Shown: piece by piece, positions 1-13,286 of the stretch | How the letters are laid out: every line of letters begins with the position of its first letter | How positions within the stretch are numbered: the stretch's first letter is position 1 | Assembly: GCA_963693365.1 (NCBI GenBank) | Contig: CAVNZM010000013.1 | Coordinates: forward strand, 5,642,001-5,706,000 | From: Amoebidium appalachense | Lineage: Eukaryota; Ichthyosporea | Reading direction: 5' to 3' | Length of the DNA: 64,000 nt | Translations under genes and position numbers: made by a program | The notes under the pieces: model-generated | What the model was told of the DNA's origin: nothing | Databases searched by the model: none | The model's input: only the letters and a program-made list of their open reading frames with translations

Positions 1-2
1 CG

Positions 3-59
<57 letters not shown>

Positions 60-730
60 GTGCGTGCTTTGTAGGCGTGTGCATGCGTGTGTGTAAGTGT
101 GTGTGCGCGCATGTGCGGGCGTATAAACATAGACGCTTAGGTGCCCGTGGTTTCCGACGTGTGTGTGATGCATGCAGTGTGTGTGTGCTGGCGTGTGTGT
201 GTATGTGCGTGCGCGAGTGTTTGCCCATATACGCGTGCCTGTGTGTGTTCGTGTTTAAGCCCTGGATGTGTGTGTGTGTGTGCAATAAAGAGAGAAGCGC
301 TAACAAACAAAGAAAACCGTTTGTGAGCATCAAAGCCAAAAAGTATTGGTTGCAACTTCAACCGGTTTCACTTTCATTGTCAGTTCTTTCTGATCTTCTT
401 ACACACACAGTTGTAACCATACATTTACCACCAAAGCACCAAAAGGGCATATCACTTGAAGTATGTACACAAGTTGAGGTACCACGTAAGATATGCATAG
501 AGCGAGCACCGTGAGTCTGTATATAGATGTTGAGCTTTTTTGGTGCGGCCGACCATCCAAAGACGTCGATATATAACAAAAAGCTATCAAAACCGGTGAA
601 AACCACTTGAAAGCATGCACATGCACAGAAGGAAATAGGAAATAAAAGAAAAGACAAGAGAAAAGAGGGGAAAACCCCTTCGGGAGCCTATCCGAATGAA
701 ATAATCTCACAAAGGGCCCTTTTTTGTGAA
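1..730. other. Intergenic: (CGTG)n and TG-rich DNA, then unique sequence
   Basis: Bases 1-56 are a (CGTG)n tract and TG-rich sequence continues to about 290. From 300 to 730 the sequence is non-repetitive, but I see no exon with convincing splice sites. It lies downstream of the stop at 731-733 of the minus-strand Cys-module gene, so part of it may be that gene's 3' UTR. Confidence 0.5.
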
Positions 731-1525
731 TCACTGCACGTCCATATGGTAGTTCTTTTGGTACCCAAAGCTGTCATACGCTTCCACCGTCCCCAAAACT
801 GCCTTTGCATAGTACTCAAGATTCCCCCTCTGAACCTCAACCTTAAACTTGAACGGAGTGTAGCCCGTCCACGTAAGCGATCTCTGTGGAATGACATAAA
901 TTTAAGGCCATGGGTGATCTCTTTTGCTGGCTTCACCCGTGTGCACCCATTCTTTAGGTGCAAATCTACCGTCATTTCATCATTCGTTTTACCTTTTATC
1001 CCGTTCCCCCCCTTCCCGCCCGTCAAACCCCTCTCCTGACATCGTCCTTCTCCCCTCCACTTCCCCCTCTGTTTTCAGCCTTTCTTGGTGAAGGAGTTAT
1101 TAGGGGGGAGGGGGGGGGGGGGGGGGGGGGGGGGATAGAAATTTAGGTGAGGGAAAGGGGGGGAGGGTCCACGGGAGGGGAGGAGAGGGGGAGAGGGGGA
1201 AGGAGAAGGGGTGGGAAGGGGGGGAAGAATGGAGGAGGCGAGAAGGGAGGCATAGAGAGTTTGGACAGAAAAAGGGACATAGCATTACCAGCTCTTACTA
1301 GACATTCGCATCTTGTCTTTTTCTAAAAACCATTCGAGCTCACACCTGCACATATAACAGTCTGTATATAAACCGAGGCACTGAGGCTTATTGGTCAAGA
1401 ATCACATTACTGACCTTAGCCGGGCATTTGCGCCATGGTTTTCCGTGATCCTGCGTGAATTCAAAAGTAACTGTTGGGTCGGCTAAGAAACTGAAGCTGC
1501 CGGTGTCCACCTGAATCTGTGGTGT

Positions 1526-1590
<65 letters not shown>

Positions 1591-4590
1591 CGCGCGCAGG
1601 TGCGGGTGGATGCGGATGGGTGCGGGTGGGTGCGGGTGGGTGCGGGTGTGGGGGTGTGCGGGGGTGTGCGGACATGTGTCCGTGTGTGTATGGATGGGGG
1701 GGGGGGGGGGGGGGGGGGGGGGTTGCGGATGTGTGCGCACGCGCTTGTGCTTGTGATTGTGTGTGTGTGCGTGCGTGTGATTGTATGTGAATGGGTGGTT
1801 ACAAGGGGTGAAGGATTCGAGAAAAGTTGATGAGAGAAGCCAAAGTCGGTGGTGGCATAGGGAAACTGGGCACTTAAAGGGTATGTAGGAGGAAGGGAGG
1901 GTAGGGGGTTGAGGAGGATCCGACAGCCCGGAGATATATGTGAGATCGGAAGCTGGAGAGTGTGTGAGAGATAGAATAGGTGACCGTACATGTATTTGAG
2001 CGCATAAGGGGAAGGGACGGAGGGAGTGGGGGGGGAGGGGCGGGGGGGGGTATAAGGCCACACGGAAGAAAATTGACAAATGAGCTGGTGAATCGGTTGG
2101 GAGGGGCTCTAGGAGAGGGAGGCCAGGTACTTCCTAGTGTGGTTTGCTGAAGGAATTGGCATAAGTAAGAAAAGGGGGACCTTGGGGCAAGGGAGTTTTT
2201 TTTTTTTTTTTTTTTGGGGGGGGGGGGGGTAGGAGGGGGGTTGATAAGAGGGTAGATCTGGAAAAGTGCAAGAGAGAGGAGATAAGGAACTAAGAAGGGG
2301 GGACCTGACGGCAAAGACTTTTCTCCCTTCTTTTTTTGCACCCTTTGGGGGGGGGGGGGGGGGGGGGGGAGCGGGGGGGGGGGGGGGGAGGGAGGGAAGC
2401 TTACCTCGCCCTCCAAAATGTGCCTGCCACCTTGCGTGAGTGTGACTGTCGGCTGGCCCAGGATTTTGACTTTGAGGGTGCCGGCCTGTGGCTGTATTGT
2501 GTAGGGGCATGGGGTGTTTAAAGAGGAATTGCCCGTTTTCTTTTTTGTTTGTTTGTTTTGTTTTTGTGTGTGTGTGGTGGTGGTGGTAGCAATGGGTGGA
2601 TTGGTGGAGTGACTGTAGGGGTGGGGGTGGTGGTGGTGGGAGGGGGTTTTTTTTTTTTTTTTTTTTTTTGGGGGGGGGGGGGGGGGGGGAGGGGGGGGGG
2701 GGAGGGGGAGGAGGGGGGGAGGGGGAAGGGGGGAGGGGGGGGGGGGGGGGGGGATATCACAAATGAAGTATGAAATTAGGGTGAATGAACTTTCACCGAA
2801 TCATTAAGAAAGATGCCGCAGTGAAAAAAAGCCCCCCCCTCCCCCCGGTCCCACCCTTCTCCCAGTCTCCCATGGCTGATCCCTTCCTCGGAAGACCAAT
2901 TGAACACTGTCCTCTAGCCCCTCTTCCACTCTGTCTATACTATTCCCCACCCCATCTCCTATTCCCTTTTCACATTGCCTTTTCACATTGCTGCGAAGAA
3001 AAAAAAAGATTCCATCTACTGCTCTAAGTTTGCACGTGGCACACCGGGCTGCCAACCCAACCATGCACTCACCACATGCTTCCAAAACGCGCACATCAGA
3101 CCGTGGCCTTTCCCAAGTCCACAATCACGGCAGCACGTTTTGTAGTTTCCGTCTTCGTTGCACGGCACCCCACAGTCGCTCTCACATATCCTCCCCTTCT
3201 CGCACATCCTTCCTTCCCCCCCACCCCGAACTGGTTTTCCCTGTCCGTATTTTTCCACACGGCACGACGTCGTATTCCCAGTGCAATTGTAACTGTGGGT
3301 CATGTAACCGTTTCCACAATCACGACAGCACGTCTTGTAGCCGGATTGGGGTGGGCGGTCACATCGAATGCACGTGGTTACCTGGCTTTTGGTACGTGTG
3401 ACATCTGACAATTTACCTTCACAGGTACCATGAGGAGTGTTCCTCTTGGTGGATGATGGCGAGCCGCAAAAAGATCCCTCGGTAGGACGCTTCTTGGCGC
3501 AACTGACATCGTGCCAATTCCAACCAGAACCACACGGTAGGCAGCATGTGTCGAATGTGCGCCCGTTAGCGGGTTTGGCCGGCAAGTACTTTTTGCACGA
3601 CTTGCACAGTGTTGTCCCTCCGTTCATTTTGGATTTGCTTCGAAGCGCGTAAGGCGGGTCAGGGGTGTTGCGAGGCCGATATGCATCGGATGTGCGGGTT
3701 TGGTCCAACGAGTAGGACTCTTGGCCGAACGAGCGTGGCATTGTTGGGGTGGGGATGTCTGCCTTCATTGCACCGTCGGAACGACCGTGGAGCAAATTTA
3801 TGGTGCACTTGTGGCAAGGGTTGTAGTTAAAGGGACAGTCACAGCCGCAAATAGTACACCTTGATCGTGTAGACGTGGGGAATACCCGTTGATTCCCAAC
3901 CTGCACCGCCGTATGTGCCTTCTCAGGCTCCAAAATGCCATCCCTGCCTTCAATAGGGCCGGTCCCTGCGGGTAGACCGTTGAAGGAAGGGACCCCCCGG
4001 TGGCTCCCTCCACCCTCCGTTGTGGCTGGAAATTTCGAGATGAAGTGGGTGACACGGCTATGTTCGGGGGTGCGGGAGGGAACTGCATGTTGTGTGCTGG
4101 AAAAACGTGCCCGATTTTTGGCATTGCGCCTTTTGCAGGTTTCCGTGTGCAGTGTGGGGTTATCAGGGCATAGGATGCAGCAAACGCACGCGTGCGAGGC
4201 GCCTACGAGTCGCTTTTCGCAGGAAATGCACACACCATCTCCACATTCAGGCTCGTCGGAAGGAGTGGGTTCTGAATTGGTGGTAGACCCAGGAACAGGA
4301 ACCGTGTTATGGGGGGCTTGTGTATATGGTTGTAACACTTTGTTCATGCCTGCGTGTGTGTCGGACACAGCAAGGGGTTCGGTACTGGGAGGAGGCACAT
4401 GGGTTACGGGGGCAGGAGAGGGGGGTCTGTGTGGGGGTGGGATGTTGTTGCGGATGTCGCATTGTCGTCCGTGTGTGCCTGTGTCCTCGTCACATTCCCC
4501 ACAGCAGACTGGGTATGGGATGGGGGCGAGGCGGTTACAGCGGCCGTGAAACAAACATTGTTGCATGCCGGAAGTGCCTGTGATAGTCAT
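731..4590 (-). CDS. Cys-module protein with C-terminal beta-rich domain (four proposed exons)
   Basis: Exons read by eye: 4590-3073, 2491-2405, 1516-1415 and 883-731. All junctions are phase 0 with donors GTGAGT, GTAAGC and GTCAGT, and they join into 619 residues. Exon 1 (506 aa) has about six Cys/His modules of the type C-x2-4-C ... TCCRxCG ... H-x3-C, the clearest being the last three (TCCLPCG, TCCRDCG, TCCRDCG). Proline/threonine-rich linkers separate the modules. The same module type occurs in the gene at 22582, where it is fused to a PARP-like domain. The modules look zinc-binding, which is inference. Exons 2-4 encode about 113 residues with alternating hydrophobic pattern (for example PTVTLTQGG, DPTVTFEFTQ, TPFKFKVEVQ) resembling a beta domain of no family I recognise. 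The start at 4590 is chosen because a TATA box lies about 75 bp upstream. The exon 1 reading is solid. The link to exons 2-4 rests on matching phase and strand, and they could belong to another gene. Confidence 0.55.
1519..1740. repeat. (TG)n, (CG)n and poly(G)37 in proposed intron 2
   Basis: A (TG)n tract of about 60 bp passes into CG repeats, a degenerate TGCGGG repeat and a run of 37 G. It sits between proposed exons 2 and 3 of the minus-strand Cys-module gene. It produces open frames on both strands that are artefacts of the repeat. Confidence 0.85.
2195..2760. repeat. Poly(T)-poly(G) composite tracts around proposed exon 2
   Basis: Three G-rich blocks (2216-2230, 2349-2390 and 2669-2753) occur here. 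Two of them are directly preceded on the same strand by runs of about 21 T. The 87-nt exon 2405-2491 lies between them as an island of ordinary sequence. Confidence 0.8.
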
Positions 4591-4661
4591 GGTTCCGAAG
4601 TTGGTAGGCACGTATACGTTGGGAGAAAACTGATGTTGGGTTTGTAAATGTATTGTGTGTG

Positions 4662-4670
4662 TATATATAA
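4662..4670 (-). promoter_or_regulatory. TATA box of the Cys-module gene
   Basis: TATATATAA on the plus strand (TTATATATA on the minus strand) lies about 75 bp upstream of the ATG at 4590. This predicts a 5' UTR of roughly 45 nt and supports that start. Confidence 0.5.
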
Positions 4671-4699
4671 CACTCCTGGTTGCAAAAAAAAATATATGA

Positions 4700-7220
4700 T
4701 AACTAACAGAAAGTGGGGTGTGTGTATTGTAAAGACAGCTTAGGAGCGTAAATGCCAAGTAGTGTGAATTTCATGCAAACACACACAGGTGCATGTAAAA
4801 TAGTACCAAATAAAAGTATAAATATCACAGACTGAGTGTTGCCGGACTCTATCACAGTAACAACTAAGGGGAATGGGACTAGGCACAATTGCAACCTGGC
4901 GGAAGTGTTTTTTCTTTTTTCTTTTTTTCTTTTTCTTTTTTTTTTTTTTTTTGTTTGGGGGGGGGGGGGGGGGGGGGGGGGGGGAGCGTTCAAATGTTAT
5001 CTGCTATCGAAGTCAGCACCACCTCACTGCTTAAGCGCAAATGTTGTTTCAGAACATAACGCAAAAGACTGTTCTCGTAAGGAGATTTTGAAGGCTGTTT
5101 TATCCTGAATTCGTCGGCTGACGAGTGCTACGTAACCCAATGGACTCGACAGGCTATCACGTAATGTCGGATGATATGCATGTGTCTTGACAAACGTGGC
5201 ATAATGCACACGAACACGATCACAAACATTTGACAAATGCCCTTTCTTCTACAGTTCCATACACGTGTATATGGCGGCACCTCAAGCTTGATTCACACCA
5301 GAGCGCACTAAAAATGCATTTTTGGTTTTATCCTTTTTTTATTTTTGGGGGGAGGGGTACCTGCACTCAAAGAAATTCATGCCTTTTTTCCAGAATCCTA
5401 ATGTGAGCCTTGTAACTTTCGTGTTACCGTCACTCCTTGCTTATTCGTGATATATCTGCTACGTAACCGAATGAGCAGGGTCCAGACAGCTACGTATGTA
5501 CATACTACACTTCACTTCATATCTTCTTATTCCACAAACACAGTGACTATGATTCATGTCGGGGCAAGGGAGGAGGAGAGGAGGGGCGGGGGGGAATGGG
5601 AAGCGGGAGGGGGAGAGCCTGTCGGAGGAAGGTGGGGGGGGGGGAGAGAGAGAGAGAGAGGGGGGGGGGGGGGCAAAGGGGAAGGGTGGGGGGAGGGGGG
5701 AGGGGGGAAAGGGGGGGGGGGGGGAGGGGGGAAGGTGCTGTGGGGGGGAGGGGGGGGGGGGGGGGAGTGGGGAGGGGGGAGGGGTGTTGCAAGTGACCCG
5801 ATACCGGTGAAATAAACAAAGAGCTCTAAATATACCGTAATTCTTGAACCATCAAACAGCAAATTCAAACTTTAAACAATAAGTTATATAACGAAGAACC
5901 GTTTTAAACTTAAACGTGCTGCTTCAGCTGTTTCAGACGGCACAACTGGTTCATGGGACCTCACTCATGTGAGCCTCGTGTTGCTTGCCAATGATTTCCA
6001 TAAACCCCTTCGCTTTCTCCCCCCCCCCCCCTTCCCCCCCCCGGGGGCCCTTTGCCCCTCCTCATCCCCTCCTAATCTCTGCCCGTACACCAGCACCAGA
6101 CCCGGTGACCGCAATTTAGTTACACATGCTCATGCAATGATTTTTTGCCCTCCACCCCAACCGTCCCCCCTCCCCCTCCCCCCACCCACCCACACACCCT
6201 ATTCAATCTGTGGCCGTGCAAACAAGCAAACTCGAAGACTGTAGCAACACTACGATTTCACTCTCCCTGTCTCATCCAAAGAAAACGACCACCCTAATCT
6301 GAGACATAATCATGTTCAGGGTCTCCACGAGTTGCTAAGTATCTTTTTTTTTTTTTTTTTTGGCTATGGGCAGTGACCAGCACACACATACACTACAACT
6401 CAAACGCAGCCCCCCCCCCCCCCCGGCCCCGGGCAGGCTTTCGCCCAAGTTCACATACACACATGTGTGTGCGCGCGCGGACACACGCACACGCATACGC
6501 GCGCACACGCGCACGCACGGGCGCACACGTGCACACGCTTACACACACACACACACTCACACACATACATGAGCACACGCACGCACACACGCACACGCAC
6601 ACACACACACTCGCACACACACACCCTCACTCACGTGTGCGTGTGTGCCCGTGTGAGATTCACCACCACCACTGTTCCAAAACGGATACCATAAACATCA
6701 ACTTGTGGAAACCCACTACCTAAAAACCGGAACCAGTTCTATGCAAAGCGAGATTGTTCCTGGTTTTTCACCTACTAATATTGCCAGGCACCCTTATTAA
6801 TAACACATAAACGGCTTTGGTGCACTTATATTATGCTTACAATAATTAATGCTCACATCATGATCATATGCTTACGACTAGTGCTTTATTTGGTTTGCCA
6901 ATGCCAAAAAAAAAAAACGGTTTGGTTTGATAAAAGACACTCTGAGGCTACCATTGACAACATATAAACAAAAGCAAACTTTAAGTTGCGCTTGTGTCCA
7001 ACCACAGGCAGCTGAATCAACCCACAGCCATGTACTATCTCATACGAGCAGAGCCTGCTCCTCCGGAGTCGGATACGTAAAGCTGTTCTCAAAAAAAAAA
7101 AAAAAAAAAAAAAAAAAAGAAAGAAAGAAGGACAGATCGTTTCCCTGACCCCCCCCCCCCCCCCTCCCCAATGGGGAAAAAAAAAAAAAAGAAAGAATAC
7201 ACATGACAGTCCTACCGCCA
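4700..7220. other. Intergenic: simple repeats with AT-rich unique patches
   Basis: Between the start of the Cys-module gene and the stop of PARG I see no supported gene. It holds T/G composite tracts (4908-4985), a G-rich purine tract (5565-5790), a C-rich block (6018-6190), a CA/CG alternating tract (6455-6650), and unique AT-rich sequence at 5000-5540 and 6660-7080. A minus-strand AATAAA lies at 6885-6890. Confidence 0.5.
6885..6890 (-). terminator. Candidate polyadenylation signal for PARG
   Basis: TTTATT on the plus strand is AATAAA on the minus strand. It lies about 335 nt downstream of the proposed PARG stop codon (7227-7225). It is the nearest canonical hexamer I noticed; no expression evidence is available. 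Confidence 0.35.
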
Positions 7221-7224
7221 CTAT

Positions 7225-8947
7225 CTACCAAACACGCGTACAAGAGACCCATGTAATGTGGCCGGTAAGAAAGGTAAAAAGGTCTCGGTGGTCATAGCCC
7301 GGCCTGTCCGCGTATTCCTTGATCCCCTCGAGTAGTATGGCTGTATGGGGAAGGGAGGTGGGGGGGGAAAGGGGGTGTTATGCGGCATGTGTATGTATAT
7401 TTGTGAGTGTATGTGGGTTGGGGTGTGTGTGTGTGTGTGGGCATGTGCGTGTGCTCGTGTATGTGCTCCCGAGTGCGCACGTGTGTTTGTGTGTATGTGT
7501 GCGCTTTGCAGATGCAATCGTGATTACATGTTCGTTTGAAATAAACTTTGCACCAGCTGAGTTAAAAAAAAAATATCTTTCTCACCCATTCTCTCCACCA
7601 AAAGCTCTCCACCACCCCCTCTCTCTATCTTCTCCCCCCCTTTCCCCTCCACGCCTCCCTCCCCCTCCCCTCCCCCCTCCCCCCCCCCCCCCCCCCCCCT
7701 TCTCCCCTTCCCCTCCCTCCCCCCCTCCCTCCCCCCTCTCCCTTGCCTCCCCTCCCTCCGTCCCTCCGTCCCTCCCCCCCCCCCCCCCTCTCCACCCTCC
7801 CTCCCCTCCCCCCCCCCCCCCCCCCCCCCTCTCCACTCCCTCCCTCCCCCCCCCCCTCTCCCCCCCTTCCCCATGCCCCCCTCCCCATCCCCTCCCTCCC
7901 TCCATCCCCCCCCCCCCCCTCCCCCCTCCTTCCCTTCCTCAGCTCCCGCCTCCATCCCTCCCCCCCTTCCCCTTCTCCTTCCCCCTCTCGTTCCCCTATT
8001 CTGGTGTGTGTGTTGCTTTGTGTGTGTGGGGGGGGGCTTGGCTGGTTTCCTGTGGGTGACCGGGTGCCCCTTGAGGTGGGGGGAGGGGTAGGGTGGGGAA
8101 GGAGGGAGGGGGGGGGGGGGGAGAATAACCTGGGGTGATTTGGAGGTTCACCATTTTTGCGTGCAGACGAATAAAACGGTTGGAAAACCCAGGACACTTC
8201 TCATTCTCCATCGCAAAAAATGCCATGTCTCGTTTGCAGAGGGTGGCTGGGTGTGTTTGTGTGTGTGTGTGTGTGTTGGGGGGGGGGGGGGGGGGAAGTC
8301 GAGGTGGATGGAGAAAAGTAGTTGTGAAGAGGCACATGGGGTTGCATGGATGGAAGGGAGTGAGGAGGAATGGTCAGAGGTGTAGATAGCAACAATGTCG
8401 TCGATTATCCATTTTTTGCTTCCAAGAATGTGGGCAGGACCATATATAGGCAAAGTCAATCATAGGTTGACGTTAAAATGACTTCACACCGGTTAAAAAA
8501 AAAAAAAAGACACATTCACACTAAGTGCTGAAGACATATGTTGGGACTTTTCGGCATGACATCAATATTGCGTCAGATATGCACCATCTTAGCGTCAGAG
8601 TCTATGACTGGCTTTGCCTATATATGGCAAGAGCCCTTTTTCAGACACCAGCACGATTGCCATATACGATAAAATTAACAAACGTTGTTACTTTAGCAGA
8701 CGTGCAACAAAAACCCACCCATACACACACAGAGAACCGCACGATCGCGAACAAGAAAAATGCTCCCACCCACAACCAGTGACTACAAAAAAAAAAAAGT
8801 CTTATGGTAGGCTTGTGGACACACACACAGCACTGGTTCTCATCCATGGTGCAGCCCCCCCCCCCCCCCCCCCCCCCACCTTCCTCCCCCTCCCCTCCCC
8901 CCTCCTTTCCTCCTCACCCCACCTCCCCACCTCTCTCTCTCTCTCCT

Positions 8948-8979
<32 letters not shown>

Positions 8980-10352
8980 CTCCCCCCCCCCCCCCCCCCC
9001 CCCCCCCAACCCGCCCGCCCCCTGGCCTCACCCCCTCCTTCCCCCTCCACACCCACCTGCAATCATCTGCAATAGCGCCTTGAGTTGAAGGTCTCCTCCG
9101 AACACCCCACAGCCCCATTGCCCTGCACACAAAACAACAAATCAGTCACCTACTTCAACCACACAGTCCCTCCTCCCTCCTCCCCCCCCCCCCCCCTCTC
9201 TCTCTCTCTCCCCCCCCCCCCCCCCTCCCCCTCTCTTCCCCGGGTGAAAGTAATGAGGGTAGGAGAGAGGGTGCAATGTGCCCATGTACAGTGTTATTGG
9301 ACCTCTCTCTAAGAGGGTAAGGGGGATGAGTGAGGGGGGGGGGAGAAGAGGGGCTGGGCGGGGGGAGGAGGGGGGAGGAAGAGGGAAAGGAGGGGGAGGG
9401 CGGAGGCGGGTAGGGTGGGAGGGGGGGGGAGGAGAAGGGGACCGGGGGGGGGGGGGGGGGGGGGGGACGAGCATGAAACAACAGATTGACGAATTAGAAG
9501 CATACACAGGGTCGGGCAGCCGGGGTTCCCCCCTGGGGGTGGGGTGGGAGGGAGGGAGGTTGGGGGGGGGGGGGAAGGGAAATACCTGTTGCTGCAGCTG
9601 GAAGCGGCCCATTCTGAAAAGCTGCCAGCAGGGGATTGGAGAAGCCGCTTACTGCCTTGCTAAGCTCACGGAGTATAGACTGAGTATGCCAGAGTAAGAG
9701 GTGGAGTTGGGAGAACAGTGGCATACGTTTAGAAGAGAGGGAGGGAGGGGGGAGGGGAGGGGGAGGGGGGGGGGGGGGGTGTTCCGTGTGTGGGTAGGGG
9801 GCAGGGGGATGGAGAGAGAAGGGTGGAGGGGAAAGAGGGATTTTTTGCTTTTCTTTCTTTTTTTTGTTGGGCGAGGGGGGGGGGGGCTGGATTGTTTCGA
9901 AGTCAAAAACAAGGGAGGGATGGAGCCGTAGTGAGGATTACGGGGTGAGGGGTGGAGGTTTTTTTGGGGGGGGGAAGGGGGGGGGAGGGGGCTTGAGGAT
10001 GGGTGGTGGATGAATGGTTGGGGGGGTTTTAGTGGGTGGTAGTAAAAATCTGACCCAAACGATGAGCGTAAAGGGTGATGGAGATGGATGGTGTATCTGT
10101 GTAGGTGTGGCATCTGCTCGACATATAAAACGAGAGGGGGTTATGTGGATTCTTTAGAGCGAAATTTTTGATATAATGAATCACCATTTCTGAATTTATT
10201 CGCTGTTAAGTTATTGATTCGTTCTCTTTTTTTTTTTTTTTTTTTTTTTTGTTGGTGTGTGTGGGGAAGGAGGGGGGGGGGGCGAGGTGGGTGGCAAGGG
10301 TAGAGGCAGGCATAGTGGACAGAAAGTGGGAAGAGAAAGGAAGTGTGTGTGA

Positions 10353-10389
<37 letters not shown>

Positions 10390-10898
10390 GGGGGGAGGGG
10401 GGAAGGGGGGAAGGGGATGGAGGAAGCACAAGCGGATTTATTAATTCGTTCTTTTTTTTTTTTTTTTTTTTTTTTTGGTGTGTGTGGGGAAGGAGGGGGG
10501 AGGGCGAGGTGGGTGGCAAGGCTAGAGGCAGGCATAGTGGACAGAAAGTGGGAAGAGAAAGGAAGTGTGTGTGAGGAGGGGGGGGGGGGGGGGGAAGGGG
10601 GAAAGGGGATGGAGGAAGCACAAGCGGAAAGGGAAAAGTTACATTTAAAAAATTCACCCAATGATATGGTACGGTTACATGCGGACAAATTCATTGTCGA
10701 TGTTGCCATCACGGTAAAATGCACCACAGGAGTAACTCGTTAAATCTCGTCAAATCAGGGGTTAGAGAAAAACACGTACGGTTAGACAAAACCCGAAATT
10801 CAATGGATCCCCACCTTCTCAGCCCATTGGCTCCCCCCTCTGCTGTAGTTTGTTGCGTCCATTGCGACCATTTGGGAATGCCGGCGACCCCACTCATC

Positions 10899-10952
<54 letters not shown>

Positions 10953-10978
10953 CGTGTGTGCGCGTGCGTGTGCATGTG

Positions 10979-11035
<57 letters not shown>

Positions 11036-11289
11036 ATGTGTGCGTGTACCTGTGTGTGCATGTGTGTGTGTTGTTTGTGCTTGTGTGCATGTACCTGTGT
11101 GCGCAACCACGTGTGCTTGTGTCAGATGAGCGGAAAGGGTGCACGGGAAGGATTGTCTGGTTGCGGGGTGTGTGCAGACTTGGCATTGCGTGCCCCCGAG
11201 TGTTGTGAAATCTGGAAAATGCACGCACGCGGCATGCCCTTATTCCGATCACTAGATCCAATAAAAAGACGAGCTGCTATCTTACCTAG

Positions 11290-11329
<40 letters not shown>

Positions 11330-11591
11330 ACACACACACACAGTCAGGGGGACAAAAAAAAAGAAAGAAAAGTACTATGCATGCACACACATCATAAGTC
11401 AAGAAACACAAGTACACATCTCGTGCATTCAGTGAGTGCATAAGTTAGGTAGGGCTTGTGGTCTGACTCGTGCAACAATAAACACTTGTGGTGTACAGAG
11501 AGGTCTGGGGACAGAGGTTTTGAAGGTTTCTGGTATCTTGGGATAAGTGGGGGAGTGGGGGAAGGACGGGAAAATGTGTGTTTGTGTGTGT

Positions 11592-11680
<89 letters not shown>

Positions 11681-13255
11681 CACGTGTCTTTGTGAATGTG
11701 TATATGTCTGTCTGGTGTCTGCGTATTGGTTGGAGTGAATACGTGTAACGTGGGTAGTGTGTGTGGATGATTCGACGGGAGGCTTATTTTATAAAAAGAG
11801 ACGTGATGTTCAACGGCTTGTGTGTCTGTGTTATGATTGGAGGGGGAAGGGGGGGAGAAGGCTTAGAAAGAGAGATTGTGTGTGATGGGGGGAGGGTTTG
11901 GTAGAGGACACAATTTTGGGTGACGGGGGGAGGGGGGAGGGAGGTGGGGTAGGGGGGGGCCTGGGCGGGAGGGGAGGGGGGGGGGGGAGGGGGAGGGGGG
12001 TCCACACCTTGGAGTTGTGTCGTTTGCTGGGCCCGTGAACTTGAAAGTGTTGCTGTAGCCATCATAGTTGGAGAAGCGCTCAGCACCAATCATATGCAAC
12101 GTCTGCATAAAGTGGGGGCGTAGGGTGCGGGGGTTAATTAATAAGAGCAGGTTTTTTGCTTAAATGTTTTGTTTTGTTTTCTCTTCTTCTTCCTTTTTAT
12201 TTTTTATTTTTTTTTATTTTTTTTTTTGGGGGGGGGGAGGGGGGGGGGGGGGGAAGGGTTGAAAAACATAACCAAGTTAATGTCCTCCTTGGTGTGTGTG
12301 GGTGGGCCGGGGGGGAGGGGGGGGGAGGGGGGGGGGGGGGGGGGGGTACAGGGCAACAGGGATGTATGCAGAACGGCCATGTTACAAATTGCAATGGAAA
12401 ATGAAGGTACATGTGGGGAACATATGCGGCTTACTGGGGATATGTACATGATCGAGAAATGGGGCAGGGGAAAATGACGAAGTGAGGAAGGCAAAATATT
12501 ACCCCACTATTGCGCGGGGGGAAGGGAGGGGGGGGGGGGGGAGAAGGGGGGGGGGGGGGAGGCACCGGGGAAAAGGGCAGGGGGAGGGGAGGGGGGATTG
12601 TGGAGAGAGATGTGGGGGGATGGGGGGGGGGGGGTGGGGGGAAGGGTGTGTGTGTGGGGGGGTGGAGGGGGGGGGGGGGGGGGGGAGGGTATTGAGTGAA
12701 CGGCTGAAAAAGAATAGTCGAAGAAAGAAAGGAGGATCGGATATGCTTGTCAAGATCGAGCGGGAATTTGTGGTAGTGTGGGTGGGAAATGCCTATGGGG
12801 ATGGCCGTTTTGTGTGTAGTGGTGGTGGGTGGGTATGTGGGGGAATGGAGGGGGTGGGGGGTGGGAGGATCATAGGAATTTGTTTTTTTGGGGGGGGGGA
12901 GGGGCACCTCTTTGTCTCCCAGCTCAGCGCAAAAGAGCCGAGAGACCAGCAGCTCGGGATAGATCAGAAACAATATCTCCTCTTGAACGGCACCCTGAGA
13001 GGGGACGGGGGGGGGGGGGGGGTTGGGAGCGGGGGGAGGGGGAGGAGGGGGAGGAGGGGGAGGAGGGGGAGGAGGGGGAGGAAGGGGAGGGGGGGAGGGG
13101 GAGGAGGGGGGAGGAGGGGGAGGGGAGGGGGAGGAGGGGGAGGGGGGAGGGAGGGGGAGGGGGGGGTGAGGGGGGATGGAGGTTTGGTGAGATGAGATTG
13201 GGGGGATTGGTAGTTGGTGGTGGTTGTAGAGGAATGGAGGGGAGTGGGAAGGGTG

Positions 13256-13286
<31 letters not shown>

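Noticed and set aside
1461-2079. Long minus-strand frames rich in Pro, His and Thr
   Set aside because: They are translations of (CA)n, C-rich and G-rich tracts. Only the short exon-like island at 1415-1516 is kept. The same applies to most long frames across the window.
2857-2945. Possible exon of the Cys-module gene (minus strand, VEEGLEDSVQLVFRGRD)
   Set aside because: The peptide looks plausible, but its acceptor needs phase 2 while the upstream donor at 3073 is phase 0. Unsupported without transcripts.
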